DNA of 48,708 bases from an uncultured Eubacterium sp. (GTDB lineage: Bacteria > Bacillota > Clostridia > Lachnospirales > Lachnospiraceae), in NCBI GenBank assembly GCA_934322085.1, contig CAKRGF010000019.1, forward strand, positions 1-48,708, in the 5' to 3' direction. A program made the position numbers and the translations under genes. Under the pieces are notes generated by a model. The model did not search any database, was not told the DNA's origin, and saw nothing but the letters and a program-made list of their open reading frames with translations. Below are positions 8,449 through 16,630 of the stretch, piece after piece (the stretch's first letter is position 1; every line of letters starts with the position of its first letter).

Positions 8449-9783
8449 TTAAATCACTTTTTTCATCTGCCAGCGTCCAGACAAATATCTCACAACAAAC
8501 AACAGCGAGCGGACCGCCCAGTCAATAAACATGCCAAACCACACGCCTAAAATGCCCATGTTACATACCACCGCAAGTAAATAACTGCAAAGCACACGGA
8601 ACAGCCACATAGAAATAATTCCGGTCAGCATCGTAAACTTCACATCGCCTGCTGCCCGCAATGCGTTTGGCAGGGTAAAACTGAGTGGCCAGATAAAAAC
8701 AGCAATTGTACTAAACCACCGAAGCACCTCCGCCGCCATCCGGGTTGCTTCCGGCGAAAGAGAAAACACCGATACAATCGGAACGGCAAAAATAAACAAA
8801 ACAAGATTCATGATCCAGTCTCCCAGATAAGCAAACAGCATCAGTTTTTTTGTGTATTTTTTTGCCTGTGCCACCTCACCGGCTCCAAGACAGGTTCCCA
8901 CCACAGTAATCAGGGCAAGCCCCATTGACATCCCCGGAATATTAGGAAATTCAATAATAGAATAACTTACTGAATTGGCTGCGATTGCCGCCGTTCCAAA
9001 AGACGTAATCATACTTACGACCATTAGTTTTCCAACCTGAAACATACTATTTTCAATACCGCTTGGAATTCCGATACGGAGAATCCGAAGAATCATTTTT
9101 TTATTCGGAAGCAGTGAAGATAATTTCTTTATCTGCAAAGGATTATATGGGCGGGCAACTAAAACTGTCATACAGATTCCACAAACAACACGGCTCACTA
9201 GTGTTGCAAGAGCCACACCAAGCACCCCATAACCGAGTGCCACCAAAACCGCATTCAACGCAATATTAATCGCATTCATTAACACACTGAGTCCCATGCT
9301 GACCTTGCTGTTTCCCACACTTCTAAAAATAGCGGCTCCTGCATTATAAACTCCAAGAAACGGATACGAAAGAGCCGTTACAAACATATAAATCCACGCA
9401 CTGTTCATAACCGAATCTTCTACACTTCCAAAGATTGCCGGTAACATCTGCTTTCCAAAAACAGCACAAATAAACGCTGCTGCCATGGAGAAAATAAACA
9501 ACACCGTTTCCAACTGTCCTGCCGCATAAGCAGCATCTTTTGTATCACGCCGTCCGTTATACTGACTGCAAACGACGGCACCTCCTGTCGCAAGTGCCGC
9601 CATTACCTGAATAATCAATAGATTAATATTAGTCGTAAGTGCTACGCCGGATACTGCTGCTTCTCCCGCCTTGGAAACCATCAGCGTATCCACCATGCCG
9701 ACCATTACATTTAAAAACTGCTCAAACATAAGAGGCATCACAAGTGCCCTTAGCTGTTTTCCTGTGTACATCATAATTCTCAT
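8449..9783 (-). CDS. MATE-family multidrug/Na+ antiporter
   Basis: The protein has 444 residues and about 12 hydrophobic segments in two similar halves, the size and layout of MATE exporters. These use Na+ or H+ gradients to expel cationic drugs or metabolites. Family landmarks include the start QLRALVMPLMFEQFLNVMVG with the following VDTLMVSKAGE, and the SVGNSKVSMGLSVLMNAINI region. In the second half, ALRAAGDVKFTMLTGIISMW is the expected duplicate. AAGGAT lies just upstream of the ATG. The substrate cannot be told from sequence. Confidence 0.9.
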   Translation of the reverse strand: MRIMMYTGKQLRALVMPLMFEQFLNVMVGMVDTLMVSKAGEAAVSGVALTTNINLLIIQVMAALATGGAVVCSQYNGRRDTKDAAYAAGQLETVLFIFSMAAAFICAVFGKQMLPAIFGSVEDSVMNSAWIYMFVTALSYPFLGVYNAGAAIFRSVGNSKVSMGLSVLMNAINIALNAVLVALGYGVLGVALATLVSRVVCGICMTVLVARPYNPLQIKKLSSLLPNKKMILRILRIGIPSGIENSMFQVGKLMVVSMITSFGTAAIAANSVSYSIIEFPNIPGMSMGLALITVVGTCLGAGEVAQAKKYTKKLMLFAYLGDWIMNLVLFIFAVPIVSVFSLSPEATRMAAEVLRWFSTIAVFIWPLSFTLPNALRAAGDVKFTMLTGIISMWLFRVLCSYLLAVVCNMGILGVWFGMFIDWAVRSLLFVVRYLSGRWQMKKVI

Positions 9784-9839
9784 ATCCTTGTTTTAATTTC
9801 AACCATAGTGTACCACAGGTTTTTCTTCCTTTCAACTAT

Positions 9840-11984
9840 CTAGTTATATCCGATTGCCATCAGGGTGAACTTCTTTGATTCACTTTCATCATTCATGCGA
9901 AGTTCAATTGTATGCTCTGCCTCGGCATCCTCTTCGATGGCTACATATACTTTACCGTTGTTCCATCCGCTGGTATCATAACCACTCAGAGTTGCCTGAA
10001 GTTTGCCATCTACATACAAATCAGCCGAACCATATTCTGTCGAATTGCTTAATTTGTAAATTAACGTAAGTGCTTTACATTTTACTTTTAAGTTCAAAGC
10101 GTCCGTGCCGCTTGTTGACGTATGCATCCAGTTATCCGGGAACCATGCCGCACCTTTTTGTCCCTTATACTCGTACTGGAAAGAGCCCGTTGCATTATCA
10201 TTCTGATTAAATCCACCGGAAGTAAAGGAAGTAATTGCATTGTCCTTTGTAACATCAGTCTTAGAATCCAACATCTTCATTCCCTGGTAAGCAGATGACT
10301 TAACCGGTGCCATCGCATCCATATCGGTGATATTATCTTCTTCTGCCGTTTCTTTATCCATCTTATCAAACATGCGTGTAATACAGTCTGCCATCAACTG
10401 ATAACCGGTGTTGTTTGGATGCAGGGAATCACCAAAATACCATTTATAAAATGCTTTCTGATCATTTCCATTAAAATAAGACGAAATCGCATTTCCCATA
10501 CTAATCATCGGTAAATCATAATGCGTACCAAATGGGCGATAATCGTTTTCACAGACAACACCGCCACTCGCCTTCTGAAATACTGAGAATACAAGCACAA
10601 CGGCGGAGCCGGATTTCAATGCCTGGCGAATCAGTCCTTCATAACCTTTTCCTGCGGTTGCCGTACCATAATCATTTACGGCAAATTCAATAAACAGCAC
10701 ATCCGGATGGTCGCTGCCTTCCGGTAAACGGTCAATCACATCACGGTTGTAGCGTACCACACCGATATCAGACGGCGTTCCGCTCATTCCGGCATTAATA
10801 AAGTGAACATTTTCTCCATTGTTCTTTCCATATTTTGCTCCAAACGTCTTTGCGGAAACTTCCGCATAACACATACTGTTTGGTTTTGCTAATGCGCCCT
10901 CTGTAATGGAACCACCAATGTAGGCAAGCGTGACATCTTTTCCATCTCTCGCATTTTGGATTACTTTCTTGATTCTTGCGTTATTTCCGGTTGAGTACAC
11001 ACTATTTTCAAGCATCTTCTCGTACTGAGCATCTGTAACTTTATACACATCATTCTGTGCTTTTCCGCTAATGATAACATCATCCACAAGGAATGAATCT
11101 GTCGCGGTAGTCATGGTGAGTGTCATCGCTGCATCACCCTGATTTTTCGGAATCGTAATCTCACCTTTGAGCGTAGTCCATTTACCGCTTGCACATGCTT
11201 TTCCTGCATCTGCGTTTGTAATCAGCGTAACGTCTCTTGCCATTCCATTCTGGTCAGTATAAGTCATACGAAGTGCAATCTTCTGGCTTTTTCCGGTATC
11301 CTGCTTTACAACAACGCTGAACTGATAATGCTCACCGGCAATCACATACTCGGAAATTGGAAGTTTTGCACCATCTGTTTCACTCGTTCTGTCTTTCACA
11401 AGAAGACTGTTCATACCGCCTTCTGTGTAGTTCTGTGAATTGGAAACTTCCAGTTTGCCACCAATCGGCGCAAATCCTTTGAGGGACCCGTCTTCAAAAT
11501 AGTTACTGTAGACTTCCGACGCAACCGGTTTCGGCGTCTTAATCGGCACTTTAGTCACCTGTGGTTTCTCCGATGGTGTGCTTGTCGGCTGATTTGTCGA
11601 CTTATCCGTCTGCACCGGTGCCTTCGTTACCTCAACTGTCTTTTTCTTTGTTACAATAATCTTTACGGTTCCGATTTTCTTTGTCTTTTTCTTATACTTT
11701 TCCTTCACCGTAACTTTGGCAGTTCCGACTTTTACTGCTTTGACCTTGCCGGAAGCTGAAACTTTAATTTTTTTGTTTGATGCGGTAAATTTGTATTTTG
11801 CTTTTTTCTTCTTATTCTTCACCACAATCTTTTTTGATTTTCCCTGCTCAATCGTAATTGTTTTTTTGGCAGGTTTTGCTTTCTTTGCTGCCGCACTGCT
11901 GTCGGATGCCGTTGCTGTCAATGACACAACCATCGCCGCAGCCAGTCCATGGCAGATTAACTTCTTCATTTTTGCGCAACCCAT
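9840..11984 (-). CDS. Secreted SGNH/GDSL esterase with Ig-like and carbohydrate-binding domains
   Basis: The protein has 714 residues. AGGAGG is 7 bases before the ATG. Domains in order: a signal peptide (to about residue 33); a lysine-rich BIG2/Ig-like domain (about 35-113) ending in GTAKVTVKEKYKKKTKKIG; a Thr/Pro-rich linker with three TKxP-type repeats; a beta-sandwich resembling CBM4/9 (about 160-310); the SGNH hydrolase (about 340-550); and a C-terminal beta domain (about 570-714). The SGNH blocks are IGGSITEG with nucleophile S359, FAVND with the block-III Asn, and DSLHPNNTGY with D519 and H522. The probable role is deacetylation of plant polysaccharide such as acetyl-xylan outside the cell; the GH8 xylo-oligosaccharidase elsewhere in the window fits that diet, but the substrate is inference. 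Confidence 0.85.
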   Translation of the reverse strand: MGCAKMKKLICHGLAAAMVVSLTATASDSSAAAKKAKPAKKTITIEQGKSKKIVVKNKKKKAKYKFTASNKKIKVSASGKVKAVKVGTAKVTVKEKYKKKTKKIGTVKIIVTKKKTVEVTKAPVQTDKSTNQPTSTPSEKPQVTKVPIKTPKPVASEVYSNYFEDGSLKGFAPIGGKLEVSNSQNYTEGGMNSLLVKDRTSETDGAKLPISEYVIAGEHYQFSVVVKQDTGKSQKIALRMTYTDQNGMARDVTLITNADAGKACASGKWTTLKGEITIPKNQGDAAMTLTMTTATDSFLVDDVIISGKAQNDVYKVTDAQYEKMLENSVYSTGNNARIKKVIQNARDGKDVTLAYIGGSITEGALAKPNSMCYAEVSAKTFGAKYGKNNGENVHFINAGMSGTPSDIGVVRYNRDVIDRLPEGSDHPDVLFIEFAVNDYGTATAGKGYEGLIRQALKSGSAVVLVFSVFQKASGGVVCENDYRPFGTHYDLPMISMGNAISSYFNGNDQKAFYKWYFGDSLHPNNTGYQLMADCITRMFDKMDKETAEEDNITDMDAMAPVKSSAYQGMKMLDSKTDVTKDNAITSFTSGGFNQNDNATGSFQYEYKGQKGAAWFPDNWMHTSTSGTDALNLKVKCKALTLIYKLSNSTEYGSADLYVDGKLQATLSGYDTSGWNNGKVYVAIEEDAEAEHTIELRMNDESESKKFTLMAIGYN

Positions 11985-12014
11985 AATTGCCCTCCTTTAT
12001 AATTTTGTATTTAT

Positions 12015-12043
12015 ATTATAGTGGATTTGTATAAGTTTTGCAA
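12015..12043 (-). promoter_or_regulatory. Promoter of the SGNH hydrolase gene
   Basis: On the minus strand, -35 TTGCAA (12038-12043) and a perfect -10 TATAAT (12015-12020) are 17 bases apart, about 30 bases upstream of the ribosome site. Confidence 0.75.
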
Positions 12044-12448
12044 GGTGGCATTTTTTCTTGATGGTTTACTGGAATCCTGAAAAATTGATATCTAATACTA
12101 TATATAAACCCGTTCTTGTAATGCAATTTGGGGACAGAGCATACTTTTTCTTACTTTAAACAATAAAAATATGTATTTTTTTCTTGCCTCACATACTTTT
12201 GTTGTCAAAACAAGCATTTTATATGTAAATATTCACCTCTTCTGCATTTAAGCTACATCAATAAACATATTTTTCAATCAAAAACATGTTAAAAATATGC
12301 AAACGGTACATACTTTTCTGCAAAAATATTAAATAAGTATGACACTAAAAAAATATGATACATACTTTGGGGCTGATTTGTTTTCAAACATATGAACACA
12401 TACTTCACGCAAAGCTTTTCTACTGATTTACCAGAATCCTGAAAAGAA
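12044..12448. other. Gene-free AT-rich stretch with repeated CATACTT motifs
   Basis: No coding frame is convincing here. CATACTT occurs at 12140, 12192, 12309, 12361 and 12399 on the plus strand, mostly as ACATACTT(T), and once inverted (AAGTATG at 12335). Two near-identical 19-base segments containing GAATCCTGAAAA (about 12065-12083 and 12427-12445) bracket the stretch as direct repeats. The function is unknown; a protein-binding array or a decayed mobile element are both possible. Confidence 0.4.
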
Positions 12449-12516
12449 TTTCACTGTATGCTTAACTAGAAAATGTGAAACAACATTCTCATTTTCTAGT
12501 TAAGCATACAGTGAAA
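12449..12516. repeat. Perfect 27-bp inverted repeat (palindromic element)
   Basis: The left arm at 12449-12475 (begins TTTCACTGTATGCTTAACTA) and the right arm at 12490-12516 are exact complements with a 14-base loop. It starts 5 bases past the stop of the 91-residue gene, so on the minus strand it forms a very stable hairpin right after that gene and could stop transcription or protect the 3' end. The following TTCTTTTC is only a weak U-tract. Perfect arms of this length also suggest a recent or selected insertion. Confidence 0.7.
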
Positions 12517-12521
12517 CTAAT

Positions 12522-12797
12522 TTATTCCAACCCTTCATTATAAATCCGATTGATGGCTGCTTGTGCTTGTTCCATCTCATGCTTTTTTATGATTCGGTCT
12601 CTGTCCTCTAAGATTGCTATCATTTCGTCGACGAGCTGTTCTTCTTTTAGCTCGGTCATGCGATACAAATAGCCAAGCATTCGTGTGGCTGTATAATCGG
12701 TATTCATATATTTGTATGCAATTTCCCGGCACAGACTTTCGGCGAAGCCTTTTTGTAATAGTATTTCGTAAATTGCGTCACTTTTTCTTGTATCCAT
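12522..12797 (-). CDS. Small conserved-looking helical protein, unknown function
   Basis: The protein has 91 residues and is predicted to be soluble and almost fully helical, with a charged C-terminal helix (EDRDRIIKKHEMEQAQAAIN). GGAGG lies 7 bases before the ATG, so it is likely translated. I do not recognise the family. It is in a patch of very short genes between ordinary chromosomal genes and the CRISPR array, which suggests accessory DNA. Confidence 0.6.
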   Translation of the reverse strand: MDTRKSDAIYEILLQKGFAESLCREIAYKYMNTDYTATRMLGYLYRMTELKEEQLVDEMIAILEDRDRIIKKHEMEQAQAAINRIYNEGLE

Positions 12798-12879
12798 GAA
12801 ATTCCTCCAATTTCAATACACTATTGCTCACCTGCATATTGCTACTTTCCAGACGTAACAAATCTAAAATCGCATTCAT
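12778..12879 (-). CDS. Possible 33-residue upstream frame overlapping the next gene
   Basis: An ATG at 12879 opens a short frame (MNAILDLLRLESSNMQ...) that ends in TGA at 12778-12780, overlapping the start of the 91-residue gene by 20 bases. The ribosome site is weak (GGTGG, 9 bases away). It may be a coupling frame or the end of a decayed gene, because the same frame stays open upstream without a start. The stretch between it and 12962 holds nothing else I can support. Confidence 0.2.
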   Translation of the reverse strand: MNAILDLLRLESSNMQVSNSVLKLEEFHGYKKK

Positions 12880-12962
12880 CGTGTCTGTCCACCATAAACA
12901 TATACGCAGGCACCGCCCCCAATCACCAGATAAAGCGACCGGAACGGATTTTGGAGACTTCT

Positions 12963-13133
12963 TTAGAAACCCGGCATTTTCCCAAAATCAATGCCATATG
13001 TGTAATACATTCCCGTATCTTTTCTCATAAGAAGTGCTTCGTTCATTTTTATGTATTCAATTCCTTTCACGAGAAATGATTTGCCAACGGCTGTGTTGTA
13101 TAGTCCTTCGGTTAGGGTTTGGTAAGTAGGCAT
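12963..13133 (-). CDS. Small protein (56 residues), unknown function
   Basis: The ATG at 13133 has AAAGGAG 7 bases upstream and a good promoter further upstream (13179-13207). The product begins MPTYQTLTEGLYNTAVGKSF and ends YGIDFGKMPGF. It is short, soluble and has no recognised motif. The same frame stays open for about 30 more codons after the TAA, so it may be a shortened form of a longer protein. The complete expression signals favour a real gene. Confidence 0.5.
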   Translation of the reverse strand: MPTYQTLTEGLYNTAVGKSFLVKGIEYIKMNEALLMRKDTGMYYTYGIDFGKMPGF

Positions 13134-13178
13134 AGGCGCTCCTTTCTTAGTGTTTTTGGGGTTGAAATGTTTGGTTTT

Positions 13179-13207
13179 AGTGTAGCATGTTTTGGGGGAT
13201 GGGGCAA
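13179..13207 (-). promoter_or_regulatory. Promoter of the 56-residue gene (copy 1 of a duplicated promoter)
   Basis: On the minus strand, -35 TTGCCC (13202-13207) and -10 TACACT (13179-13184) have 17-base spacing. About 45 bases around it are nearly identical to the promoter at 14147-14176. Confidence 0.6.
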
Positions 13208-13259
13208 TTATCTTCTTTTTATTTTTGATTGTAAAAATAGCACCCTTTTCATCTAGGTA

Positions 13260-13433
13260 CTAATTTGATGTTGCCTCATCTCTGTATTTCTTCTCCAATC
13301 TATCACACACAGCATTAAAGTCTTTTGTCTTTCCCTCTTTTATCTGTTCTAACCCAGCCATTACAAGCTCTCGAACTTCTTTTTTCTGCTCATCTAAAGC
13401 TCTCCGGTAATCTTCGTTTAATGCCACAGCCAT
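13260..13433 (-). CDS. Small helical protein (57 residues), possibly antitoxin-like
   Basis: The ATG at 13433 has GGAAAGGA about 9 bases upstream. The product begins MAVALNEDYRRALDEQKKEV, is highly charged and fully helical, and ends CDRLEKKYRDEATSN. Its size and charge pattern resemble antitoxins of RelE/ParE-type pairs, but no toxin gene follows, so this is only a shape-based suggestion. It may be an orphan left after loss of its partner. Confidence 0.45.
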   Translation of the reverse strand: MAVALNEDYRRALDEQKKEVRELVMAGLEQIKEGKTKDFNAVCDRLEKKYRDEATSN

Positions 13434-13485
13434 ATTACTCAGTCCTTTCCATTTACATTATTTCAACAAATCCACTGAGATTTTT

Positions 13486-13806
13486 TTAGTAAAAAGGCAT
13501 TTTGTAAATCATAATATTCACAACAAGCATACAAACAATAATAGTAAATTTATCAAAACCACATATTTTTTTCTTACCAGTTGTTTTTCCGCCTTCAAAT
13601 GGGGCATATGACTGATACCGATACATTTGAATCAAAGCATATACAATCACAAATAATGCAACAAAAAGAAACGTGAAATGTGTCATACCAAAACGCCATG
13701 TAAACAGGGCATGAATTAAAGTTCCAAGAATGAAACCAATACCACAATAAAAATCAGTATGAAAACCACGATATTTTCTTTCCTGTTTACTATAATAACT
13801 AAACAT
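13486..13806 (-). CDS. Small membrane protein, unknown function
   Basis: The protein has 106 residues with GAGGAGG just upstream of the ATG. Three hydrophobic segments are visible at about residues 20-36, 44-60 and 88-103, joined by a basic loop (GGKTTGKKKICGFDK). It is presumably an integral membrane protein. I do not recognise a family. It is part of the same patch of short accessory genes. Confidence 0.6.
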   Translation of the reverse strand: MFSYYSKQERKYRGFHTDFYCGIGFILGTLIHALFTWRFGMTHFTFLFVALFVIVYALIQMYRYQSYAPFEGGKTTGKKKICGFDKFTIIVCMLVVNIMIYKMPFY

Positions 13807-13882
13807 ATAATTTCCCTCCTCTGTCTACTGTGTCAAATTCCGATTTTCTTTCCCATCATAATTTACAATTAAGCAACCGACA

Positions 13883-14110
13883 TTAATACTCTTTTTCGAT
13901 TTCTGTTTCAATTCCATACATGGTCTTGAAATATTCTAAATCAGCCGACGTTTTTATCAGCATAATTTCTCTCATTTTGCCTGTATGAATATTTTTAAAT
14001 CCAGCAATCTGCTCCCCATTGCAAATGCTCGCCTTAATAATGGGCTTTTCATTTTCTCTGTCAAAATATCCACTTGGCGCAGCCTTTTCTTTTTTCTTAA
14101 AAAATCCCAT
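13883..14110 (-). CDS. Small conserved Firmicutes protein, unknown function
   Basis: The protein has 75 residues from the ATG at 14110 (AAGGTGG upstream). A longer in-frame start at 14197 has no ribosome site and runs through the promoter. It has a lysine-rich N-terminus (MGFFKKKEKAAPSG) and then a conserved-looking core ICNGEQIAGFKNIHTGKMRE with I-M-L-I. I recall similar short proteins in many gut Clostridia, with no known function. A promoter lies at 14147-14176. Confidence 0.65.
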   Translation of the reverse strand: MGFFKKKEKAAPSGYFDRENEKPIIKASICNGEQIAGFKNIHTGKMREIMLIKTSADLEYFKTMYGIETEIEKEY

Positions 14111-14146
14111 AGCAGCCACCTTCTTTCGGTTGGAATGTTTGGTCTT

Positions 14147-14176
14147 AGTGTAGCATGGGTTGGGGGAGGGTGGCAA
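14147..14176 (-). promoter_or_regulatory. Promoter of the 75-residue gene (copy 2 of a duplicated promoter)
   Basis: On the minus strand, -35 TTGCCA (14171-14176) and -10 TACACT (14147-14152) have 18-base spacing. The surrounding sequence (GGAATGTTTGG, TTAGTGTAGCATG and a G-rich run on the plus strand) repeats that at 13160-13207. Confidence 0.6.
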
Positions 14177-14220
14177 GGGGGGCGCCTCTGTTTCCATCTT
14201 TCTCCACGAACATATACCTG

Positions 14221-16107
14221 AATTTAATTCACACTCCCTTAAAGGGAGTGACGGAGTTGGCTATGGGGAAAAATAAAAAGAATAATATTTCAATCCACAC
14301 TCCCACAAGGGGAGTGACGGCATAGGGAGCATGAAACGCTTGTTGTGATTGATATTTCAATCCACACTCCCGCAAGGGGAGTGACTCCTCCATTATCCGA
14401 GAGTTTTTCTCTGGCATGATTTCAATCCACACTCCCGCAAGGGGAGTGACTCTTCACATGTTTTGACGGATCCAATACATTGATATTTCAATCCACACTC
14501 CCGCAAGGGGAGTGACTCAACAAATTTCTTTGTCAGCTTATACTGATTTTTATTTCAATCCACACTCCCGCAAGGGGAGTGACAATATTTTGCAAAGTAC
14601 AAGCTGCAATTTAAGCGATTTCAATCCACACTCCCGCAAGGGGAGTGACATTTCGCTATCTGATATGTCAGATATATCCTTTTTATTTCAATCCACACTC
14701 CCGCAAGGGGAGTGACATGCACCATCTGTATAAAACTCACCACCAACATAAATTTCAATCCACACTCCCGCAAGGGGAGTGACGATGATGATGATGATGA
14801 TTCAGATGACTTTGATATTTCAATCCACACTCCCGCAAGGGGAGTGACTACAAAGTATTTCCTTTTTGCCTTGACTATAAAAAATTTCAATCCACACTCC
14901 CGCAAGGGGAGTGACATTTGACTAAAGACTTTAAGCCGTTCGCAGATGTATTTCAATCCACACTCCCGCAAGGGGAGTGACCACCTGCCGCTTCCGCTTT
15001 AGCACATAACCAATATGATTTCAATCCACACTCCCGCAAGGGGAGTGACTTTAACAAGCAATGTATATATAGCATATTGCACATATTTCAATCCACACTC
15101 CCGCAAGGGGAGTGACTCGCCGTGACTTGCACGGAACCAACCATCTTCTGATTTCAATCCACACTCCCGCAAGGGGAGTGACACTCTCTACCTCGTTTGT
15201 CCAATAGAGCAAAAAAAAATTTCAATCCACACTCCCGCAAGGGGAGTGACGCTAAAGGTGTTACATGGAAATCGTTTGTTGATGATTTCAATCCACACTC
15301 CCGCAAGGGGAGTGACCCAATCATTTAATTTGTTTAGCATAACTGCCAATGATTTCAATCCACACTCCCGCAAGGGGAGTGACGGATGGGATAAAGAAAA
15401 GTGGGGTGAATTAACAATTTCAATCCACACTCCCGCAAGGGGAGTGACAATAATTATATCAAAGAAAGTGAGGATAAGCAAATATTTCAATCCACACTCC
15501 CGCAAGGGGAGTGACTTATCAAGCAGAGTTCTCTCTGCTTTTCTTCAGATTTCAATCCACACTCCCGCAAGGGGAGTGACGAATTTAATCCAAATAAAGT
15601 GGGTCAACAAGAGATTTCAATCCACACTCCCGCAAGGGGAGTGACTCTGTTCCATTAAATGATAACCCAATCACAAAAATTTCAATCCACACTCCCGCAA
15701 GGGGAGTGACTCTTCGACAAAATCGTTAGTTTGGCGAATCAGAGTATTTCAATCCACACTCCCGCAAGGGGAGTGACCCAGACCATCCCTCTTTGAATCC
15801 GTCTGCAAATTCTATTTCAATCCACACTCCCGCAAGGGGAGTGACCGTGGATAAGGAGTGATATTATGGTGACTATATGATTTCAATCCACACTCCCGCA
15901 AGGGGAGTGACTCGGAGTAGTCCGGTACTTCTGGTGTTTTCTGTATTTCAATCCACACTCCCGCAAGGGGAGTGACGCAAAAAACAAACAGACCAACAAG
16001 GTATTACATGATTTCAATCCACACTCCCGCAAGGGGAGTGACTTCATAATTATTTTCTTCTTGCTAAGCGGCAAAATTTCAATCCACACTCCCGCAAGGG
16101 GAGTGAC
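14221..16107 (-). CRISPR. Type I-C CRISPR array: 29 repeats, 28 spacers
   Basis: The repeat is 32 bp and reads, in the direction of transcription, GTCACTCCCCTTGCGGGAGT followed by GTGGATTGAAAT. This is the classic I-C form with a GTGGATTGAAAT 3' handle and a stem built on CACTCCC/GGGAGTG. Repeats 3-29 (from 14354) are identical. The repeat at 14287-14318 has one change and the one at 14221-14252 has six, so the left end is the old, leader-distal end. Spacers are 33-36 bp (959 bp in total) and I saw no duplicates. The leader and cas2 lie to the right, so transcription runs leftward. Translated frames across this array only reflect the repeat and are not genes. Confidence 0.99.
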
Positions 16108-16327
16108 TGCAAAAATGCACATAAAAGCATCTAGTCTTCTATTACATTTTTATATATTTTACACAAATATCAACTGTATTTCAAGAGCATCACAAACAAA
16201 AAACTAAGAAACCAAATAATATATTGGTGCGAACAACACAAGGAATAACTGTATGCTTGTTTATCGCACCTAATAATATTTTGTCCTTAAACCAATAAAT
16301 ACTTCATACTTTCCATTCCAAAACACC
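16108..16327 (-). promoter_or_regulatory. CRISPR leader with promoter
   Basis: This AT-rich stretch between cas2 and the first repeat has no coding frame. On the minus strand, -35 TTGAAA (16179-16184) and -10 TAAAAT (16156-16161) are 17 bases apart, which puts the transcription start about 40 bases before the first repeat. A 7-bp inverted repeat (GGTGCGA at 16226-16232, TCGCACC at 16264-16270) lies upstream and could bind a protein. New spacers should enter at 16107/16108. Confidence 0.75.
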
Positions 16328-16621
16328 TTATAACATTAAAATGCCTTCGGGATCATAGGAACTTTTTATACCATAATGCTCTATCTTTGTATGATAATTT
16401 TTACCCAAATAGTAAAAACGAATACTATCCTTTTCTTGATCAATTAAAGAAAGTAGACGTACTTTAAGTTGTAATGCTTGAGACGAATCCACCAAACACT
16501 CAAACACAGAATTCTGAACCCTCTGTCCATAATTAACACATTCTTTTGATACTTTTCTCAATCTACTTTTCCCCGACGCATCAACTGTCGAAACATCATA
16601 AGTTACCAAAACCAACATCAT
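16328..16621 (-). CDS. cas2: CRISPR-associated endoribonuclease-fold protein Cas2
   Basis: The protein has 97 residues with the standard start MLVLVTYDVST, whose Asp lies at the dimer active-site position. It also has the I-C family middle RVQNSVFECLVD. Cas2 bridges two Cas1 dimers in the spacer integrase. GGAGGTG lies 4 bases before the first ATG and 7 before the second, so the start may be one codon later (16618). It is the last gene of the cas operon, 9 bases after cas1 and beside the leader. Confidence 0.96.
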   Translation of the reverse strand: MMLVLVTYDVSTVDASGKSRLRKVSKECVNYGQRVQNSVFECLVDSSQALQLKVRLLSLIDQEKDSIRFYYLGKNYHTKIEHYGIKSSYDPEGILML

Positions 16622-16630
16622 TTCACCTCC

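Noticed and set aside
14229..16122. Open frames across the array with repeated peptides such as VTPLAGVWIEI and SLPLRECGLK
   Set aside because: They are translations of the CRISPR repeat in different frames and have no ribosome sites; not genes.
12452..16259. Shared 11-base sequence ACTGTATGCTT in the 27-bp palindrome and the CRISPR leader
   Set aside because: One shared 11-mer among all those in a 48-kb AT-rich window is compatible with chance, and flanks do not match.
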